Below are positions 41,900 to 51,939 of a stretch of DNA of 64,000 nt, one piece after another; positions within the stretch are counted from its first letter, which is position 1; each line of letters opens with the position of its first letter. Both the position numbers and the translations under genes were made by a program. The DNA lies in contig NZ_WSFT01000029.1 of assembly GCF_016820655.1 (NCBI RefSeq), forward strand, positions 38,078-102,077, given 5' to 3'. This stretch comes from Anaeromonas frigoriresistens (GTDB lineage: Bacteria; Bacillota; Clostridia; Tissierellales; SIT17). The notes under the pieces were generated by a model, which had not been told where the DNA came from, ran no database searches, and saw only the letters and a program-made list of their open reading frames with translations.

Positions 41900-43594
41900 A
41901 TGATTAATAAAAGAGTGTCTGATTTTAGGTTAAATAAAGACTATTTCCAATTAATATATACTCTTATTTTTGGTATAGCTGCTATATCATTAGTGAGTTT
42001 CACTAATTTTTTTCATCTAGTATTAGATAAAGAGCTGTTTTTAGTGTTTCATACATTACTAGAAATATCTAGTGTTTTGATAGCTTTTTCTATATTTTTA
42101 GCACTGTATAATATATATGATTATTCTGATAGAATAAGAAATATTATATTTGCTAATACATTTTTTATAGTAGGTGTTCTAGATACGTTTCATTTATTAT
42201 CCTATAAGGGAATGCCAGATTTTATAACCACAAATATAGCACAGAAGGCTACTGCTTATTGGATATTTTCTAGACTTATTATGGCTTTAGGAATACTTTT
42301 AGCATCACTATTTTCCGATGAAACAAGAACGGATTTAAATAAGAAATACTTTCTTTTAGTAAGTGTTATTATTTCAGTAGGTTTAGGATATTTAATAGTT
42401 TATGAGAATAATATTATTCCAGCTTTATTTGTTGAGGGATCTGGACTTACAATGACAAAGATTGTTTTAGAATATATAATTACCTTATTATTCATTATAT
42501 CCATACTGTTAATTGGAAAAAGAAATGCTAGAGTTTCTCATAAATTAAATATAACTATGATATCAGCCTTAATACTTTCAGTATTTTCAGAAGTGATGTT
42601 TACCGCATATATAAATGTCCATGATGGTATTAACGTATTGGGACATGTATTTAAGACTTTATCTTATTTTATTATTTTTAAGGTTCTATTTATTGAAAAT
42701 ATAAGAGACCCTTATATGAGAGTTTCGAAAATGAGAGAAGACCTTAAATCTTATGTGGACAAGCTAGAAGGTGCAGTTAAGGAAAAGACTGAAGAAATGG
42801 CAATTACTAATTACAAATTAAAAGACATGAATAATCGAATGCTTAATGAATTGGAGTCTGCTAAGCAAATTCAAATGGCCCTTATTCCTAAAAAAGATGT
42901 AAAACATCTAGGGGTTGAATTTAACTCTGATTATATTCCTTGTGGAAAATTAAGTGGAGATTTTTATAAATACTTTAAAATAGATGATAAGCATGTAGGT
43001 ATGTTTCTTATTGATGTATCTGGACATGGAGTATCTTCAGCAATGCTAACAATTTTCGCTGACAGAGTATTAACTCCATTTGATGATGAGGTAGATAAAG
43101 ACTTTTATTTAAATCCAGGAGAAGTATTAAAAGATTTCTATGAAGTATTTAACGAATCTGATTTTCCTGATGAGACCCATATGGTGCTAGTATATTCAGT
43201 ATTAAATATAGAAACTAATGAATTTGTTTATTCTTCAGCAGGGCATAACTGTAAACCTATCCATATTAAGAATAATGGTGAAGTAGAAATACTTGAACTT
43301 AAAGATGGATTCCCTATATGTAAATTAGGTGATGTATTTGTTCCAGAGTTTACAAACCAAAAAATCAATCTAAGTAAGGGAGATAGAATATTACTCTATA
43401 CTGATGGGGTTATTGAAATACAAAACAAGGATAAAGAACAGTATGGTATAGAGAGGCTATTAGAATTAACAACAAGAAAGAAATACCTAACTTCTAGAGG
43501 GATACTGAATAAAATATCGGATGATTTAAATAGATTTAGAGGAAAAATTGACATTGATGATGATATAACAATGTTTATTATGAATATAGACTAA
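41900..43594 (+). CDS. MASE3-PP2C phosphatase
   Basis: 564 residues from ATG 41900, eight bases after AAAGGGG (a GTG at 41894 overlaps). An N-terminal seven- to eight-helix MASE3 sensor (about 12-260; VFHTLLEISSVLIAFSIFLA, VGVLDTFHLLSYKGM) is followed by a coiled coil (275-330) and a SpoIIE/RsbU-type PP2C domain (about 345-560): GKLSGDFYK, LIDVSGHGVSSAMLTIF, SSAGHNCKPI, RILLYTDGVIE and DDITMFIM. It should dephosphorylate an anti-anti-sigma factor in response to the same kind of signal read by the MASE3-GGDEF protein at 34478. Confidence 0.9.
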   Translation: MINKRVSDFRLNKDYFQLIYTLIFGIAAISLVSFTNFFHLVLDKELFLVFHTLLEISSVLIAFSIFLALYNIYDYSDRIRNIIFANTFFIVGVLDTFHLLSYKGMPDFITTNIAQKATAYWIFSRLIMALGILLASLFSDETRTDLNKKYFLLVSVIISVGLGYLIVYENNIIPALFVEGSGLTMTKIVLEYIITLLFIISILLIGKRNARVSHKLNITMISALILSVFSEVMFTAYINVHDGINVLGHVFKTLSYFIIFKVLFIENIRDPYMRVSKMREDLKSYVDKLEGAVKEKTEEMAITNYKLKDMNNRMLNELESAKQIQMALIPKKDVKHLGVEFNSDYIPCGKLSGDFYKYFKIDDKHVGMFLIDVSGHGVSSAMLTIFADRVLTPFDDEVDKDFYLNPGEVLKDFYEVFNESDFPDETHMVLVYSVLNIETNEFVYSSAGHNCKPIHIKNNGEVEILELKDGFPICKLGDVFVPEFTNQKINLSKGDRILLYTDGVIEIQNKDKEQYGIERLLELTTRKKYLTSRGILNKISDDLNRFRGKIDIDDDITMFIMNID

Positions 43595-43621
43595 AAGCAG
43601 AACCTATTGTTCTGCTTTTTT
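43593..43621 (+). terminator. Intrinsic terminator
   Basis: AAAAGCAGAAC / GTTCTGCTTTT stem ending in TTTT; overlaps the stop codon. Confidence 0.85.
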
Positions 43622-43673
43622 GGTATACAAATAAATAGAAGTGACAATAATATCTCCTGATAGGGGTGATATA

Positions 43674-44381
43674 TTGTTTATTAGAATTTTGATTATAGCT
43701 ATTACACCAGCTATATCTATTGGTCTAGCTGTATATTTAACTGATAGATATGATAGAGAACCAATTAGTTTGTTAGCTAAATCCTTTGTAGGTGGAATGA
43801 TAATAGTATTACCTACTATAATTGTAGAAAGGTTATTAGTACGATTTAATATATTTGGAGGAGTTTTAGGGATTTTATATACTGCTTTTATAGTAGCAGG
43901 TTTTACAGAAGAATACTTTAAACGTTATACTGTATTAAAGGTCGCCTATCATAAAGAAGATTTTGATGAGAAATTAGATGGTATAGTCTACTCTGTATTT
44001 GTATCATTAGGCTTAGCTACGGTGGAAAATATAATGTATCTATTAAGATTTAGTAATTTCAATCCCTATGTAGGTTTATATAGGGGAGTTCTATCTGTAC
44101 CAGCACATGCTGTATTTGGAGTTACAATGGGGTACTATCTTTCTTTAGCAAAGTTTTCAACATCGGAAACTGAAGAAAAGAAAAATATAAGAAAAGCGTT
44201 ATATATGCCACTTGTACTTCATGGGATATTTAATTTTATTCTTATGCTAGGGATACCACAAACTACTTTGATATTTATTCCCTATGTATTTTATTTATGG
44301 AAAACCAATCAAAAGAAACTTAATAAATATATTTATGAGTCAAAGGTCAATTTTTTAGATAAGGATAATTTTGATAATTGA
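43674..44381 (+). CDS. PrsW-family intramembrane metalloprotease
   Basis: 235 residues from TTG 43674, which follows AGGGGTGAT; a GTG at 43641 adds 11 residues but lacks a ribosome site. Eight membrane helices with the PrsW motifs: YLTDRYDREP, GFTEEYFKRY (the EE motif), SVPAHAVFGVTMGYY and LHGIFNF, whose Glu and His residues form the zinc/active site. Members cleave anti-sigma factors (RsiW by PrsW in Bacillus). No anti-sigma gene is adjacent, so the target is unknown. Confidence 0.85.
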   Translation: MFIRILIIAITPAISIGLAVYLTDRYDREPISLLAKSFVGGMIIVLPTIIVERLLVRFNIFGGVLGILYTAFIVAGFTEEYFKRYTVLKVAYHKEDFDEKLDGIVYSVFVSLGLATVENIMYLLRFSNFNPYVGLYRGVLSVPAHAVFGVTMGYYLSLAKFSTSETEEKKNIRKALYMPLVLHGIFNFILMLGIPQTTLIFIPYVFYLWKTNQKKLNKYIYESKVNFLDKDNFDN

Positions 44382-44437
44382 AATAGTGATAGGGTATATG
44401 AAATAATACAATTAAACTAATAAAGTGGGGGATTAAT

Positions 44438-45658
44438 TTGAAGAGGTTAATTACGAGTATTTTTATAATAATTTTTATAGTTCTAGGAGTATTTATAGGA
44501 TCTTCATTTATAGATAATTATTTTGATGATGATATAGTAGAAGATAGTGACAATATACAAGATGAACCTAAAGATGAAGAAGATGACATAGTGATAGAGG
44601 AAAAGCCCGAGTATTCTTTTCTTTCATTATCAGCAACAGGAGATATAATGTTTCATAGCAGTCAATATAAAGCGGCTTATGACTCTAGTACTGGTGAATA
44701 TGATTTTAAAGAAGTATTTGAGCCTGTAAAAAAACATCTTGAACAGGCAGATATTGCTATTGGAAATTTTGAAACGACTACAGCTGGGGATGAGTATGGT
44801 ATAACTAGTTATCCTTCCTTTAATAGTCCCACGTCAACTATGGAGGCTATAAAGTATGCAGGATACGATATATTAGCTACAGCAAATAATCACTCAGTAG
44901 ATACTGGAAGAAAAGGTATAGTTAACACAATAGATAATATTAAAAATAATGATTTAGATTATGTTGGGACAAGTAAAGATCCTGGAGTAAGATTTTTATT
45001 AAAAGAAGAAAATGGTATAGTTTTATCCTTTTTGTCTTATACCTATGGTTTAAATGGAAACGAGAGTAGATTAACGGCAGAAGAACTAACATATATGGTT
45101 AATTTGATTGATGAAGAAAAGATAAAAGAAGATATAGAGAAGGCGAAAAATGTATCGGATAAAGTAGTTGTATTTATTCACTGGGGAAATGAATATAATA
45201 GAGAACCTAGCACATTTCAAATGGAATTAGCAGATAAAATGTTTGAGTGGGGAGCAGATGTGATATTAGGTAGTCATCCTCATGTGATCCAACGATCAGA
45301 AATGATTAAAAAGGATGGAGAAGATAAATTTATTATTTATTCCATGGGGAACTTTATATCAAATCAAAGAAGAGAGACTTTACCTTCTACTATGAATAAT
45401 ATTTATACTGAAGATGGAGTAATTGTAAATATAGACTTTAAGAAAAATTTAGATACAGAAGAGGTAATAATAGATAAAGTTAATTATATACCTACATGGG
45501 TCCATAAATATTCCGCAGCAGGTAAAAATGAATTTAGAATTCTTCCTGTACCAGATTATGTAGAAAATGAAGAATTATCCAGTGTTGTAAGGGATAAATT
45601 GAGAAATTCTTATACTCATACTATGGAGTTAATGGAAGAAGTTGAAATAGTAGAATAA
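44438..45658 (+). CDS. CapA-family protein
   Basis: 406 residues, TTG start after TGGGGGAT. One N-terminal membrane anchor (LITSIFIIIFIVLGVFIGSSFI), an acidic spacer (about 28-55), then the CapA metallophosphatase-like fold (about 60-330): SATGDIMFHSSQ, IGNFETT, ATANNHSVDTG, VVFIHWGNEY and LGSHPHVIQ. Family members take part in poly-gamma-glutamate or other surface polymer synthesis, but the pgs/cap operon is absent here, so a different envelope role is possible. Confidence 0.88.
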   Translation: MKRLITSIFIIIFIVLGVFIGSSFIDNYFDDDIVEDSDNIQDEPKDEEDDIVIEEKPEYSFLSLSATGDIMFHSSQYKAAYDSSTGEYDFKEVFEPVKKHLEQADIAIGNFETTTAGDEYGITSYPSFNSPTSTMEAIKYAGYDILATANNHSVDTGRKGIVNTIDNIKNNDLDYVGTSKDPGVRFLLKEENGIVLSFLSYTYGLNGNESRLTAEELTYMVNLIDEEKIKEDIEKAKNVSDKVVVFIHWGNEYNREPSTFQMELADKMFEWGADVILGSHPHVIQRSEMIKKDGEDKFIIYSMGNFISNQRRETLPSTMNNIYTEDGVIVNIDFKKNLDTEEVIIDKVNYIPTWVHKYSAAGKNEFRILPVPDYVENEELSSVVRDKLRNSYTHTMELMEEVEIVE

Positions 45659-45666
45659 TAGATTTT

Positions 45667-45702
45667 AAAAACTGAGGTATCACTGAGATACCTCAGTTTT
45701 AT
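45667..45702 (+). terminator. Intrinsic terminator
   Basis: AAAACTGAGGTATC / GATACCTCAGTTTT stem, five-base loop. Confidence 0.88.
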
Positions 45703-45841
45703 TAAATTAATTAACAATTAATAATATTTAATCGACTTTTGAGGTTTTAAAAGAATCCTTAATATTATATAATTCTATTAAAGGATTAATTAAATCTATA
45801 CAGAAATATATAATATAATTTATAATGCAGAGGTGTTGGAT

Positions 45842-46684
45842 TTGGAGTATTTTAAGGGACTGTTTTTAAACATAGGGCTAAGAGATCTGATTGATATGAC
45901 TATAGTGGCCTTTGCCTTTTACAAAATTTATACTTTGGTCAAGGAGACTAGAGCTGAACAGCTTATTAAAGGTATAATAGTGCTATTAGTAGCCACTAAA
46001 ATGAGTGAATGGCTAAGGCTATTTACTACCCATTGGATTTTACAAAAGACAATGACTGTAGGAGTTATCGCATTACTAATAGTATTTCAACCTGAACTTA
46101 GAAGGGCGTTGGAGTATATTGGTAGGAGTAGATTTTTCACTAAATCCTTTATTGAGATAAAGGAAGAAGATATTACTAATGTTATAGAAGAGATAGTAGA
46201 GGCATCTGCATCACTATCAAGGCAAAAGATAGGTGGACTTATAGTTTTTGAAAGGGAGACGGGATTGGGAGAAGTTGTTGAAACTGGAAGTGTGATAAAT
46301 GGTACCGTATCCAGTGGTCTATTAATAAACATATTTATTCCTAATACACCCCTACATGATGGAGCAGTAATAATAAGAGATGATAGGATTAGAGCAGCAG
46401 GATGTGTACTTCCTTTAAGTGAAAGTATGAATATAAACAAGGAACTAGGAACAAGACACAGAGCGGCCTTGGGAATATCTGAGAAATCAGATGCATTAGC
46501 AATAGTAGTATCAGAAGAGACGGGAGCTATATCTATTGCTGATAGAGGAAAGCTTTCTAGATATGTGGATATCAAAACATTACGTCAAATTCTTCAAAAT
46601 ATGTATAGCTCGAATACTAAAAAGAAACAAGGACTTCTATTAAGATGGAGGAATAAGAATGAAAAAGATAGATCTGACGGATAG
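45842..46684 (+). CDS. cdaA: Diadenylate cyclase CdaA
   Basis: 280 residues from TTG 45842, six bases after AGAGGTG; a GTG at 45833 and a TTG at 45836 are in frame but inside or next to that site. Three N-terminal membrane helices (about 10-80) and a DAC domain with LHDGAVI (D about 173) and GTRHRAALG (RHR about 205-207). It makes c-di-AMP from two ATP. The start of cdaR overlaps its end by 26 bases, the usual arrangement for cyclase and regulator. Confidence 0.94.
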   Translation: MEYFKGLFLNIGLRDLIDMTIVAFAFYKIYTLVKETRAEQLIKGIIVLLVATKMSEWLRLFTTHWILQKTMTVGVIALLIVFQPELRRALEYIGRSRFFTKSFIEIKEEDITNVIEEIVEASASLSRQKIGGLIVFERETGLGEVVETGSVINGTVSSGLLINIFIPNTPLHDGAVIIRDDRIRAAGCVLPLSESMNINKELGTRHRAALGISEKSDALAIVVSEETGAISIADRGKLSRYVDIKTLRQILQNMYSSNTKKKQGLLLRWRNKNEKDRSDG

Positions 46685-47927
46685 AAATTTTACAATGAAG
46701 ATAATCGCAGCATTCTTTGCCTTTATTATGTGGACCTATGTAATGAGTGAAGTAAATCCTCGAATAGTAAAAGAAATTCCAAATGTACAAGTTACTATAC
46801 TAAATGAAGAGAGTTTAAGTCAGAACAATCTTTCTCTTATGGGTTTAGATGATAATAGCATTACGGTCGAAGTGGAAGGACGAAGAAACGATATAATAGG
46901 CATAACTCAAAAAGATATCATTGCCCGGGTAGACTTAAAAGGGTATAGAGAGGGTGTTAATAAAGTTCCTATCAAAATTTCTGGGGTGCTTAATGGGGAA
47001 ATAGTAGACTATTATCCCAAAGAACTTGCTGTTAATATTGATAGGATTGTAGAAAGGCAGATGCCAACATCCGTACAGTTAATAGGAAATCCTGTAGAAG
47101 GATATGCTAGTGGAGACCTCAATTTGTCGCCTGCTGAAGTGTTGGTAAGAGGACCAAAGAGTATAGTTAATACTGTGGATAGAGTTTTAGCAACTGTGAA
47201 TGTAGAGGGGATTAAAGATGACATCTCTACCACAGTGCCTATGAAGCTATTAAATGATGATAATAAAGAAATAACTAGCCTTAAAAAAGAGCCTAATACT
47301 GTAAGTATAGATGTTTCGATTTTAAAGCTTAAGAAAGTATCTATCGAACCCGTAATTAATGGTGATCCTTTAGTAAACCATCAGTTGACAAACATCAAAA
47401 TTAACCCTGAAACAATAACTATTAAAGGACCAGAAGAAGTAATATCCGGAATCGATAAAGTAAAAACTATGCCTATAGATATTTCCTATGAAAGTAAAAA
47501 TATAAAAAAAGCAGTGGAGTTAGATTTGCCTGAGGGAGTATATATAGTAGATGATATAAAACCAGAAATAAGTATTAATATTTCTAAAGAAGAAAATAAA
47601 GTCTTGGAATTTGAGAAAAAAGAAATAATAGGAGAAAACATTAATGAAGCATATAATTTTATATTAGATGAGTCAGAAAATGAAAATAAAATTATAGAAG
47701 TATCTTTCATAGGATTAGAGGAGGAAGTTGAAGATATAAAAAAAGGTGATTTTAATTTATATCTTGATTTAAAAGACCTGTCACCTGGAGAGCATACAGT
47801 AGATATAAAAATAGAGAGTCCAGAAGGGATATTAATAGATGAAATAAAGCCTAAATCATTAAAGATAATAATAAAAAATAAAAGTGATGATGAGGAAGAA
47901 ACAGACCCACCGGAAGAATCAGAGTAA
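46659..47927 (+). CDS. cdaR: CdaR, YbbR-domain regulator of CdaA
   Basis: 422 residues. One N-terminal membrane anchor (MKIIAAFFAFIMWTYVM) followed by four extracytoplasmic YbbR-like beta domains (about 45-130, 135-215, 225-300, 310-410) and an acidic, Glu/Asp-rich tail. CdaR binds CdaA at the membrane and controls its activity. Overlaps cdaA; followed after 19 bases by a BkdR-like regulator where glmM would normally be found. Confidence 0.92.
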   Translation: MKKIDLTDRNFTMKIIAAFFAFIMWTYVMSEVNPRIVKEIPNVQVTILNEESLSQNNLSLMGLDDNSITVEVEGRRNDIIGITQKDIIARVDLKGYREGVNKVPIKISGVLNGEIVDYYPKELAVNIDRIVERQMPTSVQLIGNPVEGYASGDLNLSPAEVLVRGPKSIVNTVDRVLATVNVEGIKDDISTTVPMKLLNDDNKEITSLKKEPNTVSIDVSILKLKKVSIEPVINGDPLVNHQLTNIKINPETITIKGPEEVISGIDKVKTMPIDISYESKNIKKAVELDLPEGVYIVDDIKPEISINISKEENKVLEFEKKEIIGENINEAYNFILDESENENKIIEVSFIGLEEEVEDIKKGDFNLYLDLKDLSPGEHTVDIKIESPEGILIDEIKPKSLKIIIKNKSDDEEETDPPEESE

Positions 47928-47946
47928 CTTATAGGGGAGGTTAAAA

Positions 47947-49662
47947 TTGAGAAAAGAGCTGGAGGTAATCCTAAACTCAACCCATGATGCAATGATAGCG
48001 GTAAATAAATATGGAATAATCACTTTATTTAATAAAGCTGCAGAAGATTTAACTGGCATAAATAAGGATTATGCTTTAGGTAGAGAAGTAGAGAAGGTTA
48101 TTTTAAATACGAGACTGATGTATATATTAAGGACTGGAGACTTTGAACTTAATAAGCAACAGGACCTAGGTAATATAAAGATAATTACTAATAGAATGCC
48201 AGTAAAAAATGAAAAACAAGAGATAATAGGAGCAGTAGCTGTATTTAGGGATATTACTGAGATTAAAGATTTAGTAAGCCAAGTTACAAATTTAAAAGAG
48301 ATTCAAAGCATGTTAGAAGCAGTTTTTTATTCTACCCAGGATGCAATATCAGTAGTTGATCAAAATGGAATAAATTTAATGATTAACCCGGCATACACTA
48401 GACTTACGGGATTGAGTCAAAGGGATGTTATAGGAAAAATTGCAACAGCAGATATAGCTGAAGGAGAGAGTATACATTTAAAAGTATTAGAAACTAAAAA
48501 GCCAGTAAAAAATGCAAGGATAAAGGTAGGTCCAACTAGAAAAGAAGTGATAGCTACAGCTGCTCCCATAATGGTAGATGGCGAGTTAAGAGGTAGTGTA
48601 GGTGTGCTTCATGATGTGTCTGATTTGATGCAAGTAACAAACGAGTTAAACTTAGCTAAAGAGATAATAAGAAAACTAGAGGCTAAATATACATTTGAAG
48701 ATATAGTAGGGGACAATATTCTTATAAAAAGATCTATAGAAAAAGCAAAAAAAGCTGCTGAAGTTCCTGCCACAGTTCTATTAAGAGGGGAGAGTGGTAC
48801 TGGTAAAGAGCTTTTTGCCCATGCAATTCATAATTTAAGTAGTAGAAAGTTCAATCAATTTGTGAGAGTTAATTGTGCTGCATTAAGTGAAAGCTTACTG
48901 GAAAGTGAATTGTTTGGATATGAAGAAGGTGCCTTTACTGGAGCTAAAAAAGGTGGGAAAAAAGGTCTTTTTGAACAAGCCTCCGGAGGGACAATTTTTT
49001 TAGATGAAATAGGAGAAATAAGTACAAATATTCAAGTCAAACTATTAAGAGTATTACAAGAAAAAGAAGTAGTTAGAGTTGGAGGTACTGAGTCAATTAA
49101 TATAAATGTAAGAATAATAGGTGCTACAAATATGGATTTAGAAAGAGCTGTAAAGGAAGGTCGTTTTAGAGAGGATCTATATTATAGACTGAATGTAATA
49201 CCTATAAACATACCATCTTTAAGATACAGAAAAGATGATTTGAAATTCTTAGTATTTAATTCTATAAGAAAGCTTAATCAAGAATATGGTAGAGTAATAA
49301 CAGATATCTCTCAAGAAGCTTTAGAAGTTCTAAAAGAACATGATTGGCCAGGAAATGTTAGAGAATTAGAGAATGTTATAGGTAGAGCTATAATAAATAT
49401 GAAACTAAATGAAAATAAAATTGAAAAAAGACATCTTCCAAAGATCCATGAAAATTATATTGAAAAATATCCTCCTATAGATGAAACTTTAGTAGAGCAA
49501 AAAATAACAGAAGATTTAAAAGAAGTTATAGAATTAGCGGAAAAAGATCATATTCTTAGAACTTTAGAGAGATATAATAGAAATAGAACAAATACAGCTA
49601 GAGCTCTAGGAATCTCAATAAGAAGTTTGTATTATAAAATGGAGAAATATGAAATAGAATAA
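47947..49662 (+). CDS. PAS-containing sigma-54-dependent activator (BkdR-like)
   Basis: 571 residues, TTG start with AGGGGAGG. Two PAS domains (about 1-112 and 118-235) replace a receiver, so it senses a ligand itself. AAA+ domain (about 255-490) with Walker A GESGTGKE, an intact GAFTGA sigma-54 contact loop and [11 protein letters not shown]. Fis-type HTH at the C-terminus ([20 protein letters not shown]). The layout and its place upstream of the buk-ptb-buk-vor operon match BkdR/Bkd-type regulators of branched-chain amino acid breakdown. It likely binds the three TGCA-N6-TGCA sites at 49665-49722. Confidence 0.9.
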   Translation: MRKELEVILNSTHDAMIAVNKYGIITLFNKAAEDLTGINKDYALGREVEKVILNTRLMYILRTGDFELNKQQDLGNIKIITNRMPVKNEKQEIIGAVAVFRDITEIKDLVSQVTNLKEIQSMLEAVFYSTQDAISVVDQNGINLMINPAYTRLTGLSQRDVIGKIATADIAEGESIHLKVLETKKPVKNARIKVGPTRKEVIATAAPIMVDGELRGSVGVLHDVSDLMQVTNELNLAKEIIRKLEAKYTFEDIVGDNILIKRSIEKAKKAAEVPATVLLRGESGTGKELFAHAIHNLSSRKFNQFVRVNCAALSESLLESELFGYEEGAFTGAKKGGKKGLFEQASGGTIFLDEIGEISTNIQVKLLRVLQEKEVVRVGGTESININVRIIGATNMDLERAVKEGRFREDLYYRLNVIPINIPSLRYRKDDLKFLVFNSIRKLNQEYGRVITDISQEALEVLKEHDWPGNVRELENVIGRAIINMKLNENKIEKRHLPKIHENYIEKYPPIDETLVEQKITEDLKEVIELAEKDHILRTLERYNRNRTNTARALGISIRSLYYKMEKYEIE

Positions 49663-49664
49663 CA

Positions 49665-49722
49665 TGCAAATTATTGCACGAATGGAACTATATATGCATT
49701 TTCTTGCATGCATAATATTGCA
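49665..49722. promoter_or_regulatory. Enhancer array: three TGCA-N6-TGCA sites
   Basis: TGCAAATTATTGCA (49665-49678), TGCATTTTCTTGCA (49695-49708) and TGCATAATATTGCA (49709-49722) share the same 14-bp form; the last two abut. They lie about 160-230 bp upstream of the sigma-54 promoter, the normal place for activator-binding sites. Confidence 0.75.
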
Positions 49723-49881
49723 ATGGTATAATTATAGAAGGGTATAAAAAAGATTTATATCCTTTTAACTATATTTGCAGAGAATAAGTAATTAAAAACT
49801 AATAAATCAATTCGAGTAATAGAGCGAATTGGGAAAATGTTTTCATAGGTAGTAAGGACGAGCCTTTATTATTTGTAAAAT

Positions 49882-49897
49882 TGGCATGTATTTTGCA
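49882..49897 (+). promoter_or_regulatory. Sigma-54 promoter of the buk-ptb-buk-vor operon
   Basis: TGGCATGTATTTTGCA has GG and GC separated by exactly 10 bases and matches nearly all consensus positions. Predicted start near 49908, 27 bp before the first butyrate kinase. Confidence 0.88.
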
Positions 49898-49934
49898 ACA
49901 TTAATAAAATAGAAAAAATAATGGGAGTGAGTAA

Positions 49935-51026
49935 ATGAGTAAAGAACTTATTTTAACAATCAACCCGGGATCGACTTCAACTAAAATCGGTATATTTAAG
50001 GATAAAGAAAAGATTTTAGAACAAAAACTTGAACATAATACAGATGAATTAGAAAAGTTTGAAAAGATTACAGATCAGTATGAATACAGAATGGACTTGA
50101 TTCAGGATGTATTAGAAAAAGAAAATATGAAGTTAGATAAATTTAAAGCTGTAGTAGGTCGTGGAGGACTATTAAGGCCAATGCCAGCAGGAACCTATGA
50201 GATAACTGATAAAATGGTCGAAGATTTAAAAATAGGTATACAAGGTGAACATGCATCAAATCTTGGTGGTTTGATAGCAAAAGGTTTAGGAGATAGGGTT
50301 AATATTCCATCTTATATCGTAGACCCTGTTGCTGTAGATGAATTTGAAGACATAGCAAGAATCTCTGGAATTCCTGAGATTCCAAGAAAGTCTTTATTAC
50401 ATGCTTTAAACATAAGAGCTGTATCTCATAGATTAGCTGAAGAAATAGATAAAGATTATAGTTCATTAAATTTAATAGTAGCTCATCTAGGTGGAGGAAT
50501 ATCGGTAGCTTCAATTGAAAAAGGAAGAATTACTGATGTAAATAATGCTAATGAAATGGGACCCTTCTCTCCAGAAAGAGCAGGAGAAGTACCAGTAGGA
50601 GATTTAGCTAAACTCTGTTTCTCAGGTGAATATACATTAAGTGATATAAAGAAGAAATTAAGAGGAAAAGCTGGATTAGTTGGTTACTTAGGTACAAATA
50701 ATGCTAAAGAAGTAGTAGATAGAATTAATTCAGGAGATAAAAAAGCTCAATTAATATTTAATGCTATGGCTTATCAGATAGGAAAAGAGATAGGTAAGAT
50801 GGCTGCAGTATTAAAAGGAAAAGTTGATTATATCATCCTTACTGGTGGGGTAGCTTATTCAAATATGCTTACCTCTTATGTGAAGGATATGATAGATTTT
50901 ATTGCTCCTGTGGAGGTTTATCCAGGAGAGGATGAATTAGAAGCATTAAACGAAGGCGCTCTTAGAGTGTTAGAAGGAAAAGAGAAAGCAAAAGTATATG
51001 AAGAAGAGGTGAATATTAATGATTAG
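49935..51026 (+). CDS. buk: Butyrate / branched-chain fatty acid kinase (first copy)
   Basis: 363 residues. ASKHA-fold acid kinase: phosphate loop [13 protein letters not shown] at the start, [16 protein letters not shown], the [17 protein letters not shown] block and a final TGGVAYS loop with YPGEDELEALNEGALRVL. It forms ATP from acyl phosphate and ADP. In this operon the likely substrates are isobutyryl-, 2-methylbutyryl- and isovaleryl-phosphate. It is clearly related to the second copy at 51940, but not nearly identical. First gene after the sigma-54 promoter; overlaps ptb by 8 bases. Confidence 0.92.
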   Translation: MSKELILTINPGSTSTKIGIFKDKEKILEQKLEHNTDELEKFEKITDQYEYRMDLIQDVLEKENMKLDKFKAVVGRGGLLRPMPAGTYEITDKMVEDLKIGIQGEHASNLGGLIAKGLGDRVNIPSYIVDPVAVDEFEDIARISGIPEIPRKSLLHALNIRAVSHRLAEEIDKDYSSLNLIVAHLGGGISVASIEKGRITDVNNANEMGPFSPERAGEVPVGDLAKLCFSGEYTLSDIKKKLRGKAGLVGYLGTNNAKEVVDRINSGDKKAQLIFNAMAYQIGKEIGKMAAVLKGKVDYIILTGGVAYSNMLTSYVKDMIDFIAPVEVYPGEDELEALNEGALRVLEGKEKAKVYEEEVNIND

Positions 51027-51924
51027 AAATTTTGATGATATATTAAATTTAGCAAAGAAAAAAGGTCCGAAGACTGTTTCAGTTGCAGTGGCTCAGGATA
51101 AAGAGGTACTTCTTGCTGTAAAAGAAGCTAAAGAAAGAGAAGTAGCAGATGCTATCTTAGTAGGAGATAAAGAAGAAATAGTAAAAATAGCAAAAACTAT
51201 TGATCTTGATGTGGATAAATTTGAAATAGTTGATGTTAAGGATAATAAAGAAGCATCTTTAAAAGCTGTTGAACTTGTAAGTATAGGAAAAGCTCATATG
51301 GTGATGAAGGGTTTAGTAGACACTTCTATAATTCTTAAAGCAGTATTAAATGATGAAGTGGGACTTAAAACTGGCAAAGTATTAAGTCATGTGGCAGTAT
51401 TTGATATGCCTACCTATGAAAAAGTACTTTTAGTAACAGATGCTGCTATGAATATAGCACCTTCACTAGATGCTAAAAAGGAAATCTTAGAAAATGCTAC
51501 TTTTGTAGCTCATTCTTTAGATATTGAAGAGCCAAAGGTTGCAGTTATATGTGCTAAAGAAAAGGTTAACCCTAAGATGCCAGATACAGTAGATGCAGCT
51601 AGTCTTACTGAAATGAATGAAAATGGTGAAATCACTGGTTGCATGGTTAAAGGTCCATTTGCCCTAGATAATGCAGTATCTAAAGAAGCAGCAAAGCATA
51701 AAGGAATTGACCATCCTGTAGCTGGGGATGCAGATATACTATTAATGCCTGATATTGAAGCAGGTAATGTATTGTATAAGGCTTTAGTATTTTTAGCAGG
51801 AGCTGAAAATGCAGGAGTAATAGTTGGAGCAAAAGCACCAGTAGTATTAACATCAAGAGCAGACAGTGATGCAGCAAAATTAAACTCTATAGCTCTTGGA
51901 GTATTAATGGCATCAAAAAATTAG
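51019..51924 (+). CDS. ptb: Phosphate butyryltransferase
   Basis: 301 residues, PTA/PTB fold. Recognisable by VSVAVAQDKEVLLAVKEAKER at the start, the LVDTSIILKAVLNDEVGLK block, HVAVFDMPTYEKVLLVTDAAMNIAP and the end GAKAPVVLTSRADSDAAKLNSIALGVL. It exchanges CoA for phosphate on butyryl- or branched acyl-CoA, giving the substrate of the flanking kinases. Overlaps buk and is followed after 15 bases by the second kinase. Confidence 0.94.
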   Translation: MIRNFDDILNLAKKKGPKTVSVAVAQDKEVLLAVKEAKEREVADAILVGDKEEIVKIAKTIDLDVDKFEIVDVKDNKEASLKAVELVSIGKAHMVMKGLVDTSIILKAVLNDEVGLKTGKVLSHVAVFDMPTYEKVLLVTDAAMNIAPSLDAKKEILENATFVAHSLDIEEPKVAVICAKEKVNPKMPDTVDAASLTEMNENGEITGCMVKGPFALDNAVSKEAAKHKGIDHPVAGDADILLMPDIEAGNVLYKALVFLAGAENAGVIVGAKAPVVLTSRADSDAAKLNSIALGVLMASKN

Positions 51925-51939
51925 AGAGGAGCAAGAAAA

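Noticed and set aside
46087..46575. 162-codon minus-strand frame inside cdaA
   Set aside because: Shadow of the conserved DAC domain on the other strand; no independent support. The same applies to the minus-strand frame at 47486-47992 over cdaR.
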